64,000 nt of DNA from contig NC_135032.1 of NCBI RefSeq assembly GCF_051020975.1, forward strand, positions 2,418,001-2,482,000, written 5' to 3'. Both the position numbers and the translations under genes were made by a program. Below, one piece after another: positions 1 to 11,119 of the stretch (the first letter of the stretch is position 1; each line of letters starts with the position of its first letter). The stretch comes from Osmia lignaria lignaria. Lineage: Eukaryota; Arthropoda; Insecta; Hymenoptera; Megachilidae. The notes beneath the pieces were generated by a model, which searched no databases, was not told the DNA's origin, and was given only the letters and a program-made list of their open reading frames with translations.

Positions 1-174
1 TTTCTGTATCTCTATTATGTTGGTGCGGCTTCGGAACTTTTAAATATCTCGATATATCTCGAAAACTACGCTTCTGATCAAAAAATATCATAGAACATAA
101 ATTGTAGGAAACATAATTCTCTACAAAAAAGGTCTCTGAACATTTTGCCATAGCTCGCTTCGTTTCCGAGATAT
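1..174 (+). repeat. partial satellite unit at left window edge
   Basis: This is the last 174 bp of a unit (unit positions 149-322). It has the type B tail: ctcgatatatctcgaa, gcttctg and aaattgtagg. The array therefore continues to the left of the window. Confidence 0.95.
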
Positions 175-496
175 TTGCAGATATATCTCAAGGGAAGGGG
201 CCTGACGGACATATTTCGAGATATTTCTTCTTCTTGTTGTTCTTCTTCTACACAGCTAAGCTGGAAGTGGCATTTGCGGCTCGCACTAGTGAAGAGTTAT
301 CTCAAAGAAAGGGGCCACGGTGTTTCTGTATCTCTATTATGTTGGTGCGGCTTCGGAACTTTTAAATATCTCGATATATCTCGAAAACTACGCTTCTGAT
401 CAAAAAATATCATAGAACATAAATTGTAGGAAACGTAATTCTCTACAAAAAAGGTCTCTTAACATTTTGCCATAGCTCGCTTGGTTTCCGAGATAT
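175..496 (+). repeat. reference satellite unit, type B tail
   Basis: This unit shows the second tail type. Relative to type A it has ctcg for cttg, gaaaac for gagaac, gcttctg for gcatctg, aaattg for aaaaag, and usually acata or acgta for actta. The changes travel together in most copies, so they mark a subfamily. Type B also has gcggctcgcacta in place of gcagctcgcaata in many copies. It loses the ctcgag (XhoI-type) palindrome and gains a second TATCTCGA ten bases upstream of the first. Type B units are often followed by a unit whose head reads gatatatctc. Confidence 0.9.
367..384 (+). repeat. tandem TATCTCGA pair in type B tails
   Basis: In type B units TATCTCGA occurs twice, at 367-374 and 377-384, exactly ten bases apart, about one helical turn. 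In type A units the first copy is changed to tatcttga. The hexamer TATCTC also lies at unit positions 10-15, 124-129, 155-160 and 203-208, and as GAGATA at 44-49 and 316-321. A unit thus carries six (type A) or seven (type B) copies on the two strands. A protein-binding role is inference only. Confidence 0.7.
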
Positions 497-818
497 TTGC
501 AGATTTATCTCAAGGGAAGGGGCCTGACGGACATATTTCGAGATATTTCTTCTTCTTGTTGTTCTTCTTCTGCACAGCTAAGCGGGAAGTGGCATTTGCA
601 GCTCGCAATAGTGCAGAGTTATCTCAAAGAAAGGGGCCACGGTGTTTCTGTATCTTTATTATGTTGGTGCGGCTTCGGAACTTTTAAGTATCTTGATATA
701 TCTCGAGAACTACGCATCTGATCAAAAAATATCATAGAACATAAAAAGTAGGAAACTTAATTCTCTACAAAAAAGGTCTCTTAACATTTTGCCATAGCTC
801 TCTTCGTTTCCGAGATAT

Positions 819-964
819 TTGCAGATTTATCTCAAGGGAAGGGGCCTGACGGACATATTTCGAGATATTTCTTCTTCTTGTTGTTCTTCTTCTGCACAGC
901 TAAGCTGGAAGTGGCATTTGCAGCTCGCAATAGTGCAGAGTTATCTCAAAGAAAGGGGCCACGG
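819..964 (+). repeat. internal direct duplication inside each unit (114-bp offset)
   Basis: Bases 819-852 and 933-964 of the reference unit are related. Both read (t/g)tgcaga then ttatctcaa, then (g/a)g(g)aaggggcc and acgg, with a two-base gap (tg) in the second copy. By eye about 28 of 34 positions agree. The same pair is present in almost every unit of the array. It is most simply read as an old duplication that existed before the 322-bp unit was amplified, but convergence on a repeated binding motif cannot be excluded. Confidence 0.75.
868..893 (+). repeat. TTC/TTG triplet tract within the unit
   Basis: A pyrimidine-rich run of TTC triplets interrupted by TTG triplets sits at unit positions 50-75 in all units. 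It is among the best-conserved parts of the array. The few changes include ttattc (3073, 8544, 9188, 11120 and 11764 units), ttgtac (1463 unit and relatives) and gcttcttg (29094 and relatives). Despite its microsatellite look, its length does not vary between units. That argues against ongoing slippage and suggests constraint or efficient homogenisation. Confidence 0.8.
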
Positions 965-1892
965 TGTTTCTGTATCTCTATTATGTTGGTGCGGCTTCGG
1001 AACTTTTAAATATCTTGATATATCTCGAGAACTACGCATCTGATCAAAAAATATCATAGAACATAAAAAGTAGGAAACTTAATTCTCTACTAAAAAGGTC
1101 TCTTAACATTTTGTCATAGCTCGCTTCTTTTCCGAGATATTTGCAGATATATCTCAAGGGAAGGGGCCTGACGGACATATTTCGAGATATTTCTTCTTCT
1201 TGTTGTTCTTCTTCTGCACAGCTAACCTGGAAGTGGCATTTGCAGCTCGCAATAGTGCAGAGTTATCTCAAAGAAAGGGGCCACGGTGTTTCTGTATCTC
1301 TATTATGTTGGTGCGGCTTCGGAACTTTTAAATATCTTGATATATCTCGAGAACTACGCTTCTGATCAAAAAATATCATAGAACATAAATTGTAGGAAAC
1401 ATAATTCTCTACAAAAAAGGTCTCTTAACATTTTGCCATAGCTCGCTTCGTTTCCGAGATATTTGCAGATATATCTCAAGGGAAGGGGCCTGACGGACAT
1501 ATTTCGAGATATTTCTTCTTCTTGTTGTACTTCTTCTGCACAGCTAAGCTGGAAGTGGCATTTACAGCTCGCAATAGTGCAAAGTTATCTCAAAGAAAGG
1601 GGCGACGGTGTTTCTGTATCTCTATTATGTTGGTGCGGCTTCGGAACTTTTAAATATCTTGATATATCTCGAGAACTACGCATCTGATCAAAAAATATCA
1701 TAGAACATAAAAAGTAGGAGACTTAATTCTCTACAAAAAAGGTCTCTTAACATTTTGCCATAGCTCGCTTCGTTTCCGAGATATTTGCAGATTTATCTCA
1801 AGGGAAGGGGCCTGACGGACATATTTCGAGATATTTCTTCTTCTTGTTGTTCTTCTTCTGCACAGCTAAGCTGGAAGTGGCATTTGCGGCTC

Positions 1893-1902
1893 GCACTAGT
1901 GC
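1893..1902. repeat. 10-bp perfect palindrome gcactagtgc in one unit class
   Basis: Units with gcggctcgcactagtgcag carry a perfect 10-bp palindrome with a SpeI-type core (actagt). The other main class reads gcaatagtgc here, and a third reads gcactggtgcac (from 34569 on), so neither keeps the full palindrome. The site is useful as a class marker; no function is claimed. Confidence 0.7.
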
Positions 1903-3716
1903 AGAGTTATCTCAAAGAAAGGGGCCACGGTGTTTCTGTATCTCTATTATGTTGGTGCGGCTTCGGAACTTTTAAATATCTTGATATATCTCGAGAACTA
2001 CGCATCTGATCAAAAAATATCATAGAACATAAAAAGTAGGAAACTTAATTCTCTACAAAAAAGGTCTCTTAACATTTTGCCATAGCTCGCTTCGTTTCCG
2101 AGATATTTGCAGATTTATCTCAAGGGAAGGGGCCTGACGGACATATTTCGAGATATTTCTTCTTCTTGTTGTTCTTCTTCTGCACAGCTAAGCTGGAAGT
2201 GGCATTTGCGGCTCGCACTGGTGCAGAGTTATCACAAAGAAAGGGGCCACGGTGTTTCTGTATCTCTATTATGTTGGTGCGGCTTCGGAACTTTTAAATA
2301 TCTCGATATATCTCGAAAACTACGCTTCTGATCAAAAAATATCATAGAACATAAATTGTAGGAAACATAATTCTCTACAAAAAAGGTCTCTGAACATTTT
2401 GCCATAGCTCGCTTCGTTTCCGAGATATTTGCAGATATATCTCAAGGGAAGGGGCCTGACGGACATATTTCGAGATATTTCTTCTTCTTGTTGTTCTTCT
2501 TCTGCACAGCTAAGCTGGAAGTGGCATTTGCGGCTCGCACTAGTGAAGAGTTATCTCAAAGAAAGGGGCCACGGTGTTTCTGTATCTCTATTATGTTGGT
2601 GCGGCTTCGGAACTCTTAAATATCTCGATATATCTCGAAAACTACGCTTCTGATCAAAAAATATCATAGAATATAGATTGTAGGAAACGTAATTCTCTAC
2701 AAAAAAGGTCTCTTAACATTTTGCCATAGCTCGCTTCGTTTCCGAGATATTTGCAGATTTATCTCAAGGGAAGGGGCCTGACGGACATATTTCGAGATAT
2801 TTCTTCTTCTTGTTGTTCTTCTTCTGCACAGCTAAGCGGGAAGTGGCATTTGCAGCTCGCAATAGTGCAGAGTTATCTCAAAGAAAGGGGCCACGGTGTT
2901 TCTGTATCTCTATTATGTTGGTGCGGCTTCGGAACTTTTAAATATCTTGATATATCTCGAGAACTACGCATCTGATCAAAAAATATCATAGAACATAGAA
3001 AGTAGGAAACTTAATTCTCTACAAAAAAGGTCTCTTAACATTTTGCCATAGCTCTCTTCGTTTCCGAGATATTTGCAGATTTATCTCAAGGGAAGGGGCC
3101 TGACGGACATATTTCGAGATATTTCTTATTCTTGTTGTTCTTCTTCTGCACAGCTAAGCTGGAAGTGGCATTTGCAACTCGCAATAGTGCAGAGTTATCT
3201 CAAAGAAAGGGGCCACGGTGTTTCTGTATCTCTATTATGTTGGTGCGGCTTCGGAACTTTTAAATATCTTGATATATCTCGAGAACTACGCATCTGATCA
3301 AAAAATATCATAGAACATAAAAAGTAGCAAACATAATTCTCTACAAAAAAGGTCTCTTAGCATTTTGCCATAGCTCGCTTCGTTTCCGAGATATTTGCAG
3401 ATTTATCTGAAGGGAAAGGGCCTGACGGACATATATCGAGATATTTCTTCTTCTTGTTGTTCTTCTTCTGCACAGCTAAGCTGGAGGTGGCATTTGCAGC
3501 TCGCAATAGTGCAGAGTTATCTCAAAGAAAGGGGCCACTGTGTTTCTGTATCTCTATTATGTTGGTGCGGCTTCGGAACTTTTAAATATCTTGATATATC
3601 TCGAGAACTGCGCATCTGATCAAAAAATATCATACAACATAAAAAGTAGGAAACTTAATTCTCTACAAAAAAGGTCTCTTAACATTTTGCCATAGCTCTC
3701 TTCGTTTCCGAGATAT

Positions 3717-6292
3717 TTGCAGATTTATCTCAAGGGAAGGGGCCTGACGGACATATTTCGAGATATTTCTTCTTCTTGTTGTTCTTCTTCTGCACAGCTA
3801 AGCTGGAAGTGGCATTTGCAGCTCGCAATAGTGCAGAGTTATCTCAAAGAGAGGGGCCACGGTGTTTCTGTATCTCTATTATGTTGGTGCGGCTTCGGAA
3901 CTTTTAAATATCTTGATATATCTCGAGAACTACGCATCTGATCAAAAAATATCATAGAACATAAAAAGTAGGAAACTTAATTCTCTACAAAAAAGGTCTC
4001 TTAACATTTTGCCATAGCTCGCTTCGTTTCCGAGATATTTGCAGATTTATCTCAAGGGAAGGGGCCAGACGGACATATTTCGAGATATTTCTTCTTCTTG
4101 TTGTTCTTCTTCTGCACAGCTGAGCTGGAAGTGGCATTTGCGGCTCGCAATAGTGCAGAGTTATCTCAAAGAAAGGGGCCACGGTGTTTCTGTATCTCTA
4201 TTATATTGGTGCGGCTTCGGAGCTTTTAAATATCTCGATATATCTCGAAAACTACGCTTCTGATCAAAAAATATCATAGAACGTAAATTGTAGGAAATAT
4301 TATTCTCTACAAAAAAGGTCTCTTAACGTTTTGCCATAGCTCGCTTCGTTTCCGAGATATTTGCAGATTCATCTCAAGGGAAGGGGTCTGACGGACATAT
4401 TTCGAGATATTTCTTCTTCTTGTTGTTCTTCTTCTGCACAGCTAAGCTCGAAGTGGCATTTGCAGCTCGCAATAGTGCAGAGTTATCTCAAAGAAAGAGG
4501 CCACGGTGTTTCTGTACCTCTATTATGTTGGTGCAGCTTCGGAACTTTTAAATATCTTGATATATCTCGAGAACTACGCATCTGATCAAAAAATATCATC
4601 GAACATAAAAAGTAGGAAACTTAATTCTCTACAAAAAAGGTCTCTTAACATTTTGCCATAGCTCGCTTCGTTTCCGAGATATTTGCAGATTTATCTCAAG
4701 GGAAGTGGCCTGACGGACATATTTCGAGATATTTCTTCTTCTTGTTGTTCTTCTTCTGCACAGCTAAGCTGGAAGTGGCATTTGCGGCTCGCAATAGTGC
4801 AGAGTTATCTCAAAGAAAGGGGCCACGGTGTTTCTGTATCTCTATTATATTGGTGCGGCTTCGGAGCTTTTAAATATCTCGATATATCTCGAAAACTACG
4901 CTTCTGATCAAAAAATATCATAGAACATAAATTGTAGGAAATATTATTCTCTAGAAAAAAGGTCTCTTAACGTTTTGCCATAGCTCGCTTCGTTTCCGAG
5001 ATATTTGCAGATTCATCTCAAGGGAAGGGGTCTGACGGACATATTTCGAGATATTTCTTCTTCTTGTTGTTCTTCTTCTGCACAGCTAAGCTCGAAGTGG
5101 CATTTGCAGCTCGCAATAGTGCAGAGTTATCTCAAAGAAAGAGGCCACGGTGTTTCTGTACCTCTATTATGTTGGTGCAGCTTCGGAACTTTTAAATATC
5201 TTGATATATCTCGAGAACTACGCATCTGATCAAAAAATATCATCGAACATAAAAAGTAGGAAACTTAATTCTCAACAAAAAAGGTCTCTTAACATTTTGC
5301 CATAGCTCGCTTCGTTTCCGAGATATTTGCAGATTTATCTCAAGGGAAGTGGCCTGACGGACATATTTCGAGATATTTCTTCTTCTTGTTGTTCTTCTTC
5401 TGCACAGCTAAGCTGGAAGTGGCATTTGCAGCGCGCAATAGTGCAGAGTTATCTCAAAGAGAGGGGCCACGGTGTTTCTGTATCTCTATTATGTTGGTGC
5501 GGCTTCGGAACTTTTAAATATCTTGATATATCTCGAGAACTACGCATCTGATCAAAAAATATCATACTACATATAAAGTAGGAAACTTAATTCTCTACAA
5601 GAAAGGTCTCTAAACATTTTGCCATAGCTCGCTTCGTTTCCGAGATATTTGCAGATTTATCTCAAGGGAAGGGGCCTGACGGACATATTTCGAGATATTT
5701 CTTCTTCTTGTTGTTCTTCTTCTGCACAGCTAAGCTGGAAGTGGCATTTGCAGCTCGCAATAGTGCAGAGTTATCTCAAAGAGAGGGGCCACGGTGTTTC
5801 TGTATCTCTATTATGTTGGTGCGGCTTCGGAACTTTTAAGTATCTTGATCTATCTCGAGAACTACGCATCTGACCAAAAAATATCATAGAAGATAAAAAG
5901 TAGGAAACTTAATTCTCTACAAAAAAGGTCTCTTAACATTTCGCCATAGCTCGCTTCGTTTCCGAGATATTTGCAGATTTATCTCAAGGGAAGGGGCCTG
6001 TCGGACATATTTCGAGATATTTCTTCTTCTTGTTGCTCTTCTTCTGCACAGCTAAGCTGGAAGTGGCATTTGCGGCTCGCACTAGTGCAGAGTTATCTCA
6101 AAGAAAGGGGCCACGGTGTTTCTGTATCTCTATTATGTTGGTGCGGCTTCGGAACTTTTAAATATCTCGATATATCTCGAAAACTACGCTTCTGATCAAA
6201 AAATATCATAGAACATAAATTGTAGGAAACATAATTCTCTACAAAAAACGTCTCTTAACATTTTGCCATAGCTCGCTTCGTTTCCGAGATAT
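3717..6292 (+). repeat. mosaic segment with a duplicated dimer at 4039-5326
   Basis: The 4039-4682 dimer is repeated at 4683-5326. The first unit of each has attatattgg and cggagctttt. The second has gattcatctcaag, ctcgaagtgg, gtacctc and gtgcagc. The two second units match closely; the first units differ at ggggccaga versus gtggcctga. Flanking units (3717, 5327, 5649, 5971) are ordinary type A or B copies. The variants gtacctc and gtgcagcttcgg reappear only near 56.6 kb, which hints at an exchange or a shared old variant. Confidence 0.8.
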
Positions 6293-6612
6293 TTGCAGAT
6301 TTATCTCAAGGGAAGTGGCCTGACGGACATATTTCGAGATATTTCTTCTTCTTGTTGTTCTTCTTCTGCACAGCTAAGCTGGAAGTGGCATTTGCGGCTC
6401 GCACTAGTGCAGTTATCTCAGAGAAAGGGGCCACGGTGTTTCTGTATCCCTATTATGTTGGTGCGGCTTCGGAACTTTTAAATATCTCGATATATCTCGA
6501 AAACTACGCTTCTGATCAAAAAATATCAGAGAACGTAAATTGTAGGACACATAATTCTCTACAAAAAACGTCTCTTAACATTTTGCCATAGCTCGCTTCG
6601 TTTCCGAGATAT
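6293..6612 (+). repeat. 320-bp satellite unit with 2-bp deletion
   Basis: At about 6411 the sequence reads gcactagtgcagttatctc where other units read gtgcagagttatctc, a loss of one ag/ga dinucleotide from the gcagag run. It is the only 320-bp unit in the window, and the deletion was not spread to neighbours. It breaks the sense open frame that other units share. Confidence 0.9.
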
Positions 6613-7900
6613 TTGCAGATTCAGCTCAAAGGAACTGGCCTGACGGACATATTTCGAGATATTTCTTCTTCTTGTTGTTCTTCTTCTGCACAGCTAAGCT
6701 GGAAGTGGCATTTACAGCTCGCAATAGTGCAGAGTTATCTCAAAGAATGGGGCCACGGTGTTTCTGTATCTCTATTATGTTGGTGCGGCTTCGGATCTTT
6801 TAAATATCTTGATATATCTCGAGAACTACGCATCTGATCAAAAAATATCATAGAGCATAAAAAATAGGAAACCTAATTCTCTACAAAAAAGGTCTCTTAA
6901 CATTTTGCCATAGCTCGCTTCGTTTCCGAGATATTTGCAGATTTATCTCAAGGGAAGGGGCCTGACGGACATATTTCGAGATATTTCTTCTTCTTGTTGT
7001 TCTTCTTCTGCACAGCTAAGCTGGAAGTGGCATTTGCGGCTCGCACTAGTGCAGAGTTATCTCAACGAAAGGGGCCACGGTGTTTCTGTATCTCTATTAT
7101 GTTGGTGCGGCTTCGGAACTTTTAAATATCTTGATATATCTCGAGAACTACGCGTCTGATCAAAAAATATCATAGAACATAAAAAGTAGGAAACATAATT
7201 CTGTACAAAAAAGGTCTCTTAACATTTTGCCATAGCTCGCTCCGTTTCCGAGATATTTGCAGATTCAGCTCAAAGGAACTGGCCTGACGGACATATTTCG
7301 AGATATTTCTTCTTCTTGTTGTTCTTCTTCTGCACAGCTAAGCTGGAAGTGGCATTTACAGCTCGCAATAGTGCAGAGTTATCTCAAAGAATGGGGCCAC
7401 GGTGTTTCTGTATCTCTATTATGTTGGTGCGGCTTCGGAACTTTTAAATATCTTGATATATCTCGAGAACTACACATCTGATCAAAAAATATCATAGAGC
7501 ATAAAAAGTAGGAAACCTAATTCTCTACAAAAACGGTCTCTTAACATTTTGCCATAGCTCGCTTCGTTTCCGAGATATTTGCAGATTTATCTCAAGGGAA
7601 GGGGCCTGACGGACATATTTCGAGATATTTCTTCTTCTTGTTGTTCTTCTTCTGCACAGCTAAGCTGGAAGTGGCATTTGCGGCTCGCACTAGTGCAGAG
7701 TTATCTCAACGAAAGGGGCCACGGTGTTTCTGTATCTCTATTATGTTGGTGCGGCTTCGGAACTTTTAAATATCTTGATATATCTCGAGAACTACGCATC
7801 TGATCAAAAAATGTCATAGAACGTAAAAAGTAGGAAACTTAATTCTCTACAAAAAAGGTCTCTTAACATTTTGCCATAGCTCTCTTCGTTTCCGAGATAT
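6613..7900 (+). repeat. duplicated dimer, 2 x 644 bp
   Basis: Units 6613 and 7257 share the gattcagctcaaaggaactg head and caaagaatgggg. Units 6935 and 7579 share ctcaacgaaagg. The dimer 6613-7256 is therefore repeated at 7257-7900. Small differences (ggatctttt versus ggaactttt, gcgtctg versus gcatctg) show that the copies are no longer identical. The gattcagctc head seen here is otherwise concentrated at 34.9-53 kb. Confidence 0.85.
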
Positions 7901-8543
7901 TTCCAGATTTATCTCAAGGGAAGGGGCCTCACGGACATATTTCGAGATATTTCTTCTTCTTGTGGTTCTTCTTCTGCACAGCTAAACTGGAAGTGGCATT
8001 TCCAGCTCGCAATAGTGCAGAGTTATCTCAAAGAAAGGAGCCACGGTGTTTCTGTATCTCTATTATGTTGGTGCGGCTTCGGAACTTTTAAATATCTTGA
8101 TATATCTCGAGAACTACGCGTCTGATCAAAAAATATCATAGAACATAAAAAGTAGGAAACATAATTCTGTACAAAAAAGGTCTCTTAACATTTTGCCATA
8201 GCTCGCTTCGTTTCCGAGATATTTGCAGATTTATCTCAAGGGAAGGGGCCTGACGGACATATTTCGAGATATTTCTTCTTCTTGTTGTTCCTCTTCTGCA
8301 CAGTAAGCTGGAAGTGGCATTTGCAGCTCGCAATAGTGCAGAGTTATCTCAAAGAAAGGGGCCACGGTGTTTCTGTATCTCTATTACGTTGGTGCGGATT
8401 CGGAACTTTTAAATATCTTGATATATCTCGAGAACTGCGCATCTGATCAAAAAATATCATAGAACATAAAAAGTAGGAAACTTAATTCTCTACAAAAAAG
8501 GTCTCTTAACATTTTGCCATAGCTCGCTTCGTTTCCGAGATAT
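7901..8543 (+). repeat. dimer with 1-bp deletion, relative of 19758-20400 and 23299-23941
   Basis: The 7901 unit has ctaaactgg, atttccagctc and aaaggagccacgg. The next unit (8223-8543, 321 bp) has lost a c in cagctaagc (now cagtaagc, after 8303) and ends gaactgcgcatc. The same two marked units in the same order, with the same deletion, are found at 19758-20400 and 23299-23941. Units on either side differ between the places. The shared deletion makes common descent likely rather than independent mutation. Confidence 0.85.
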
Positions 8544-11119
8544 TTGCATATTTATCTCAAGGGAAGGGGCCTGACGGACATATTTCGAGATATTTCTTAT
8601 TCTTGTTGTTCTTCTTCTGCACAGCTAAGCTGGAAGTGGCATTTGCAACTCGCAATAGTGCAGAGTTATCTCAAAGAAAGGGGCCACGGTGTTTCTGTAT
8701 CTCTATTATGTTGGTGCGGCTTCGGAACTTTTAAATATCTTGATATATCTCGAGAACTACGCATCTGATCAAAAAATATCATAGAACATAAAAAGTAGCA
8801 AACATAATTCTCTACAAAAAAGCTCTCTTAGCATTTTGCCATAGCTCGCTTCGTTTCCGAGATATTTGCAGATTTATCTGAAGGGAAAGGGCCTGACGGA
8901 CATATTTCGAGATATTTCTTCTTCTTGTTGTTCTTCTTCTGCACAGCTAAGCTGGAAGTGGCATTTGCAGCTCGCAATAGTGCAGAGTTATCTCAAAGAA
9001 AGGGGCCACGGTGTTTCTGTATCTCTATTATGTTGGTGCGGCTTCGGAGCTTTTAAATATCTTGATATATCTCGAGAACTACGCATCTGATCAAAAAATA
9101 TCATAGAACATAGAAAGTAGGAAACTTAATTCTCTACAAAAAAGGTCTCTTAACATTTTCCCATAGCTCTCTTCGTTTCCGAGAGATTTGCAGATTTATC
9201 TCAAGGGAAGGGGCCTGACGGACATATTTCGAGATATTTCTTATTCTTGTTGTTCTTCTTCTGCACAGCTAAGCTGGAAGTGGCATTTCCAACTCGCAAT
9301 AGTGCAGAGTTATCTCAAAGAAAGGGGCCACGGTGTTTCTGTATCTCTATTATGTTGGTGCGGCTTCGGAACTTTTAAATATCTCGATATATCTCGAAAA
9401 CTACGCTTCTGATCAAAAAACATCATAGAACATAAATTGTAGGAAACATAATTCTCTACAAAAAAGGTCTCTGAACATTTTGCCATAGCTCGCTTCGTTT
9501 CCGAGATATTTGCAGATATATCTCAAGGGAAGGGGCCTGACGGACATATTTCGAGATATTTCTTCTTCTTGTTGTTCTTCTTCTGCACAGCTAAGCTGGA
9601 AGTGGCATTTGCGGCTCGCACTAGTGAAGAGTTATCTCAAAGAAAGGGGCCACGGTGTTTCTGTATCTCTATTATGTTGGTGCGGCTTCGGAACTTTTAA
9701 ATATCTTGATATATCTCGAGAACTACGCTTCTGATCAAAAAATATCATAGAACATAAATTGTAGGAAACATAATTCTCTACAAAAAAGGTCTCTTAACAT
9801 TTTGCCATAGCTCGCTTCGTTTCCGAGATATTTGCAGATATATCTCAAGGGAAGGGGCCTGACGGAAATATTTCGAGATATTTCTTCTTCTTGTTGTACT
9901 TCTTCTGCACAGCTAAGCTGGAAGTGGCATTTACAGCTCGCAATAGTGCAAAGTTATCTCAAAGAAAGGGGCGACGGTGTTTCTGTATCTCTATTATGTT
10001 GGTGCGGCTTCGGAACTTTTAAATATCTTGATATATCTCGAGAACTACGCATCTGATCAAAAAATATCATAGAACATAAAAAGTAGGAAACTTAATTCTC
10101 TACAAAAAAGGTCTCTTAACATTTTGCCATAGCTCGCTTCGTTTCCGAGATATTTGCAGATTTATCTCAAGGGAAGGGGCCTGACGGACATATTTCGAGA
10201 TATTTCTTCTTCTTGTTGTTCTTCTTCTGCACAGCTAAGCTGGAAGTGGCATTTGCGGCTCGCACTAGTGCAGAGTTATCTCAAAGAAAGGGGCCACGGT
10301 GTTTCTGTATCTCTATTATGTTGGTGCGGCTTCGGAACTTTTAAATATCTCGATATATCTCGAAAACTACGCTTCTGATCAAAAAATATCATAGAACATA
10401 AATTGTAGGAAACATAATTCTCTACAAAAAAGGTCTCTGAACATTTTGCCATAGCTCGCTTCGTTTCCGAGATATTTGCAGATATATCTCAAGGGAAGGG
10501 GCCTGACGGACATATTTCGAGATATTTCTTCTTCTTGTTGTTCTTCTTCTGCACAGCTAAGCTGGAAGTGGCATTTGCGGCTCGCACTAGTGAAGAGTTA
10601 TCTCAAAGAAAGGGGCCACGGTGTTTCTGTATCTCTATTATGTTGGTGCGGCTTCGGAACTTTTAAATATCTCGATATATCTCGAAAACTACGCTTCTGA
10701 TCAAAAAATATCATAGAACATAAATTGTAGGAAACGTAATTCTCTACAAAAAAGGTCTCTTAACATTTTGCCATAGCTCGCTTCGTTTCCGAGATATTTG
10801 CAGATTTATCTCAAGGGAAGGGGCCTGACGGACATATTTCGAGATATTTCTTCTTCTTGTTGTTCTTCTTCTGCACAGCTAAGCGGGAAGTGGCATTTGC
10901 AGCTCGCAATAGTGCAGAGTTATCTCAAAGAAAGGGGCCACGGTGTTTCTGTATCTCTATTATGTTGGTGCGGCTTAGGAACTTTTAAATATCTTGATAT
11001 ATCTCGAGAACTACGCATCTGATCAAAAAATATCATAGAACATAAAAAGTACGAAACTTAATTCTCTACAAAAAAGGTCTCTTAACATTTTGCCATAGCT
11101 CGCTTCGTTTCCGAGATAT
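8544..11119 (+). repeat. 8-unit higher-order repeat (2576 bp), copy 1
   Basis: Eight distinguishable units: 8544 (gcatatttatc, ttattc), 8866 (tctgaagggaaaggg, cggagctttt), 9188 (ttattc, atttccaactc, type B tail), 9510 (agtgaagag), 9832 (gacggaaat, ttgtac, gggcgacgg), 10154, 10476 (agtgaagag) and 10798 (ctaagcggg). The first units start again in the same order at 11120, which defines the 2576-bp period. The run from 9832 to 10798 also matches 13374 to 14340, at a distance of 3542 bp or 11 units. Confidence 0.85.

Larger units (their letters stand above)
819..1140 (+). repeat. reference satellite unit, type A tail
   Basis: This is a near-consensus unit used here as a map. In order it contains: a head with tatctcaagggaaggggcc (positions 10-28), a TTC/TTG triplet tract (50-75), agctaagct (80-88), a second gtgcagagttatctcaaag block (115-133), the conserved gtgcggcttcgg (171-182), the type A tail with cttgatatatctcgag (196-211), tgatca (223-228), and an A-rich stretch ending in gtttccgagatat. 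The unit is not divisible by three. The start point is arbitrary because the array is continuous. Variation between copies clusters at a few diagnostic sites: head positions 5-25, gcaata/gcacta near 109-114, and tail positions 196-265. Confidence 0.93.
175..3716 (+). repeat. mosaic segment, units 1-11, 7-unit spaced pair
   Basis: Eleven units in which a characteristic pair recurs seven units apart. The 175 unit (gcactagtgaagag) is followed by the 497 unit (ctaagcggg), and the 2429 and 2751 units repeat this order. The 1141 unit has ctaacctgg and a mixed tail (cttg...gag followed by gcttctg and aaattg). The 1463 unit has ttgtac and gggcgacgg. The same order of marked units reappears at 14018-16271, so this segment and 14-16 kb descend from a common longer block. 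Confidence 0.8.

Noticed and set aside
481..687. Overlapping second frames of 62-79 codons (also 6352, 12392, 28509, 31407, 33661, 33983, 62567)
   Set aside because: They are shadows in another frame of the same unit, opened by gcttggtttc or cttttcaata variants; no support for coding.
819..1140. CENP-B box in the unit
   Set aside because: Segments such as ttcgagata and ttcggaact lack the downstream CGGG core of the vertebrate CENP-B box on either strand.
819..1140. tRNA or 5S-derived unit with polymerase III A and B boxes
   Set aside because: gtgcggcttcggaactttt faintly resembles a B box with a following T run, but the GGTTCGANTCC core is not matched and no A box is found at a suitable distance.
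3985..4182. Minus-strand frames of 65 codons (also 8136-8333)
   Set aside because: The 3985-4182 frame begins at GTG, and both appear only in units with isolated changes; nothing is conserved between units beyond the satellite itself.
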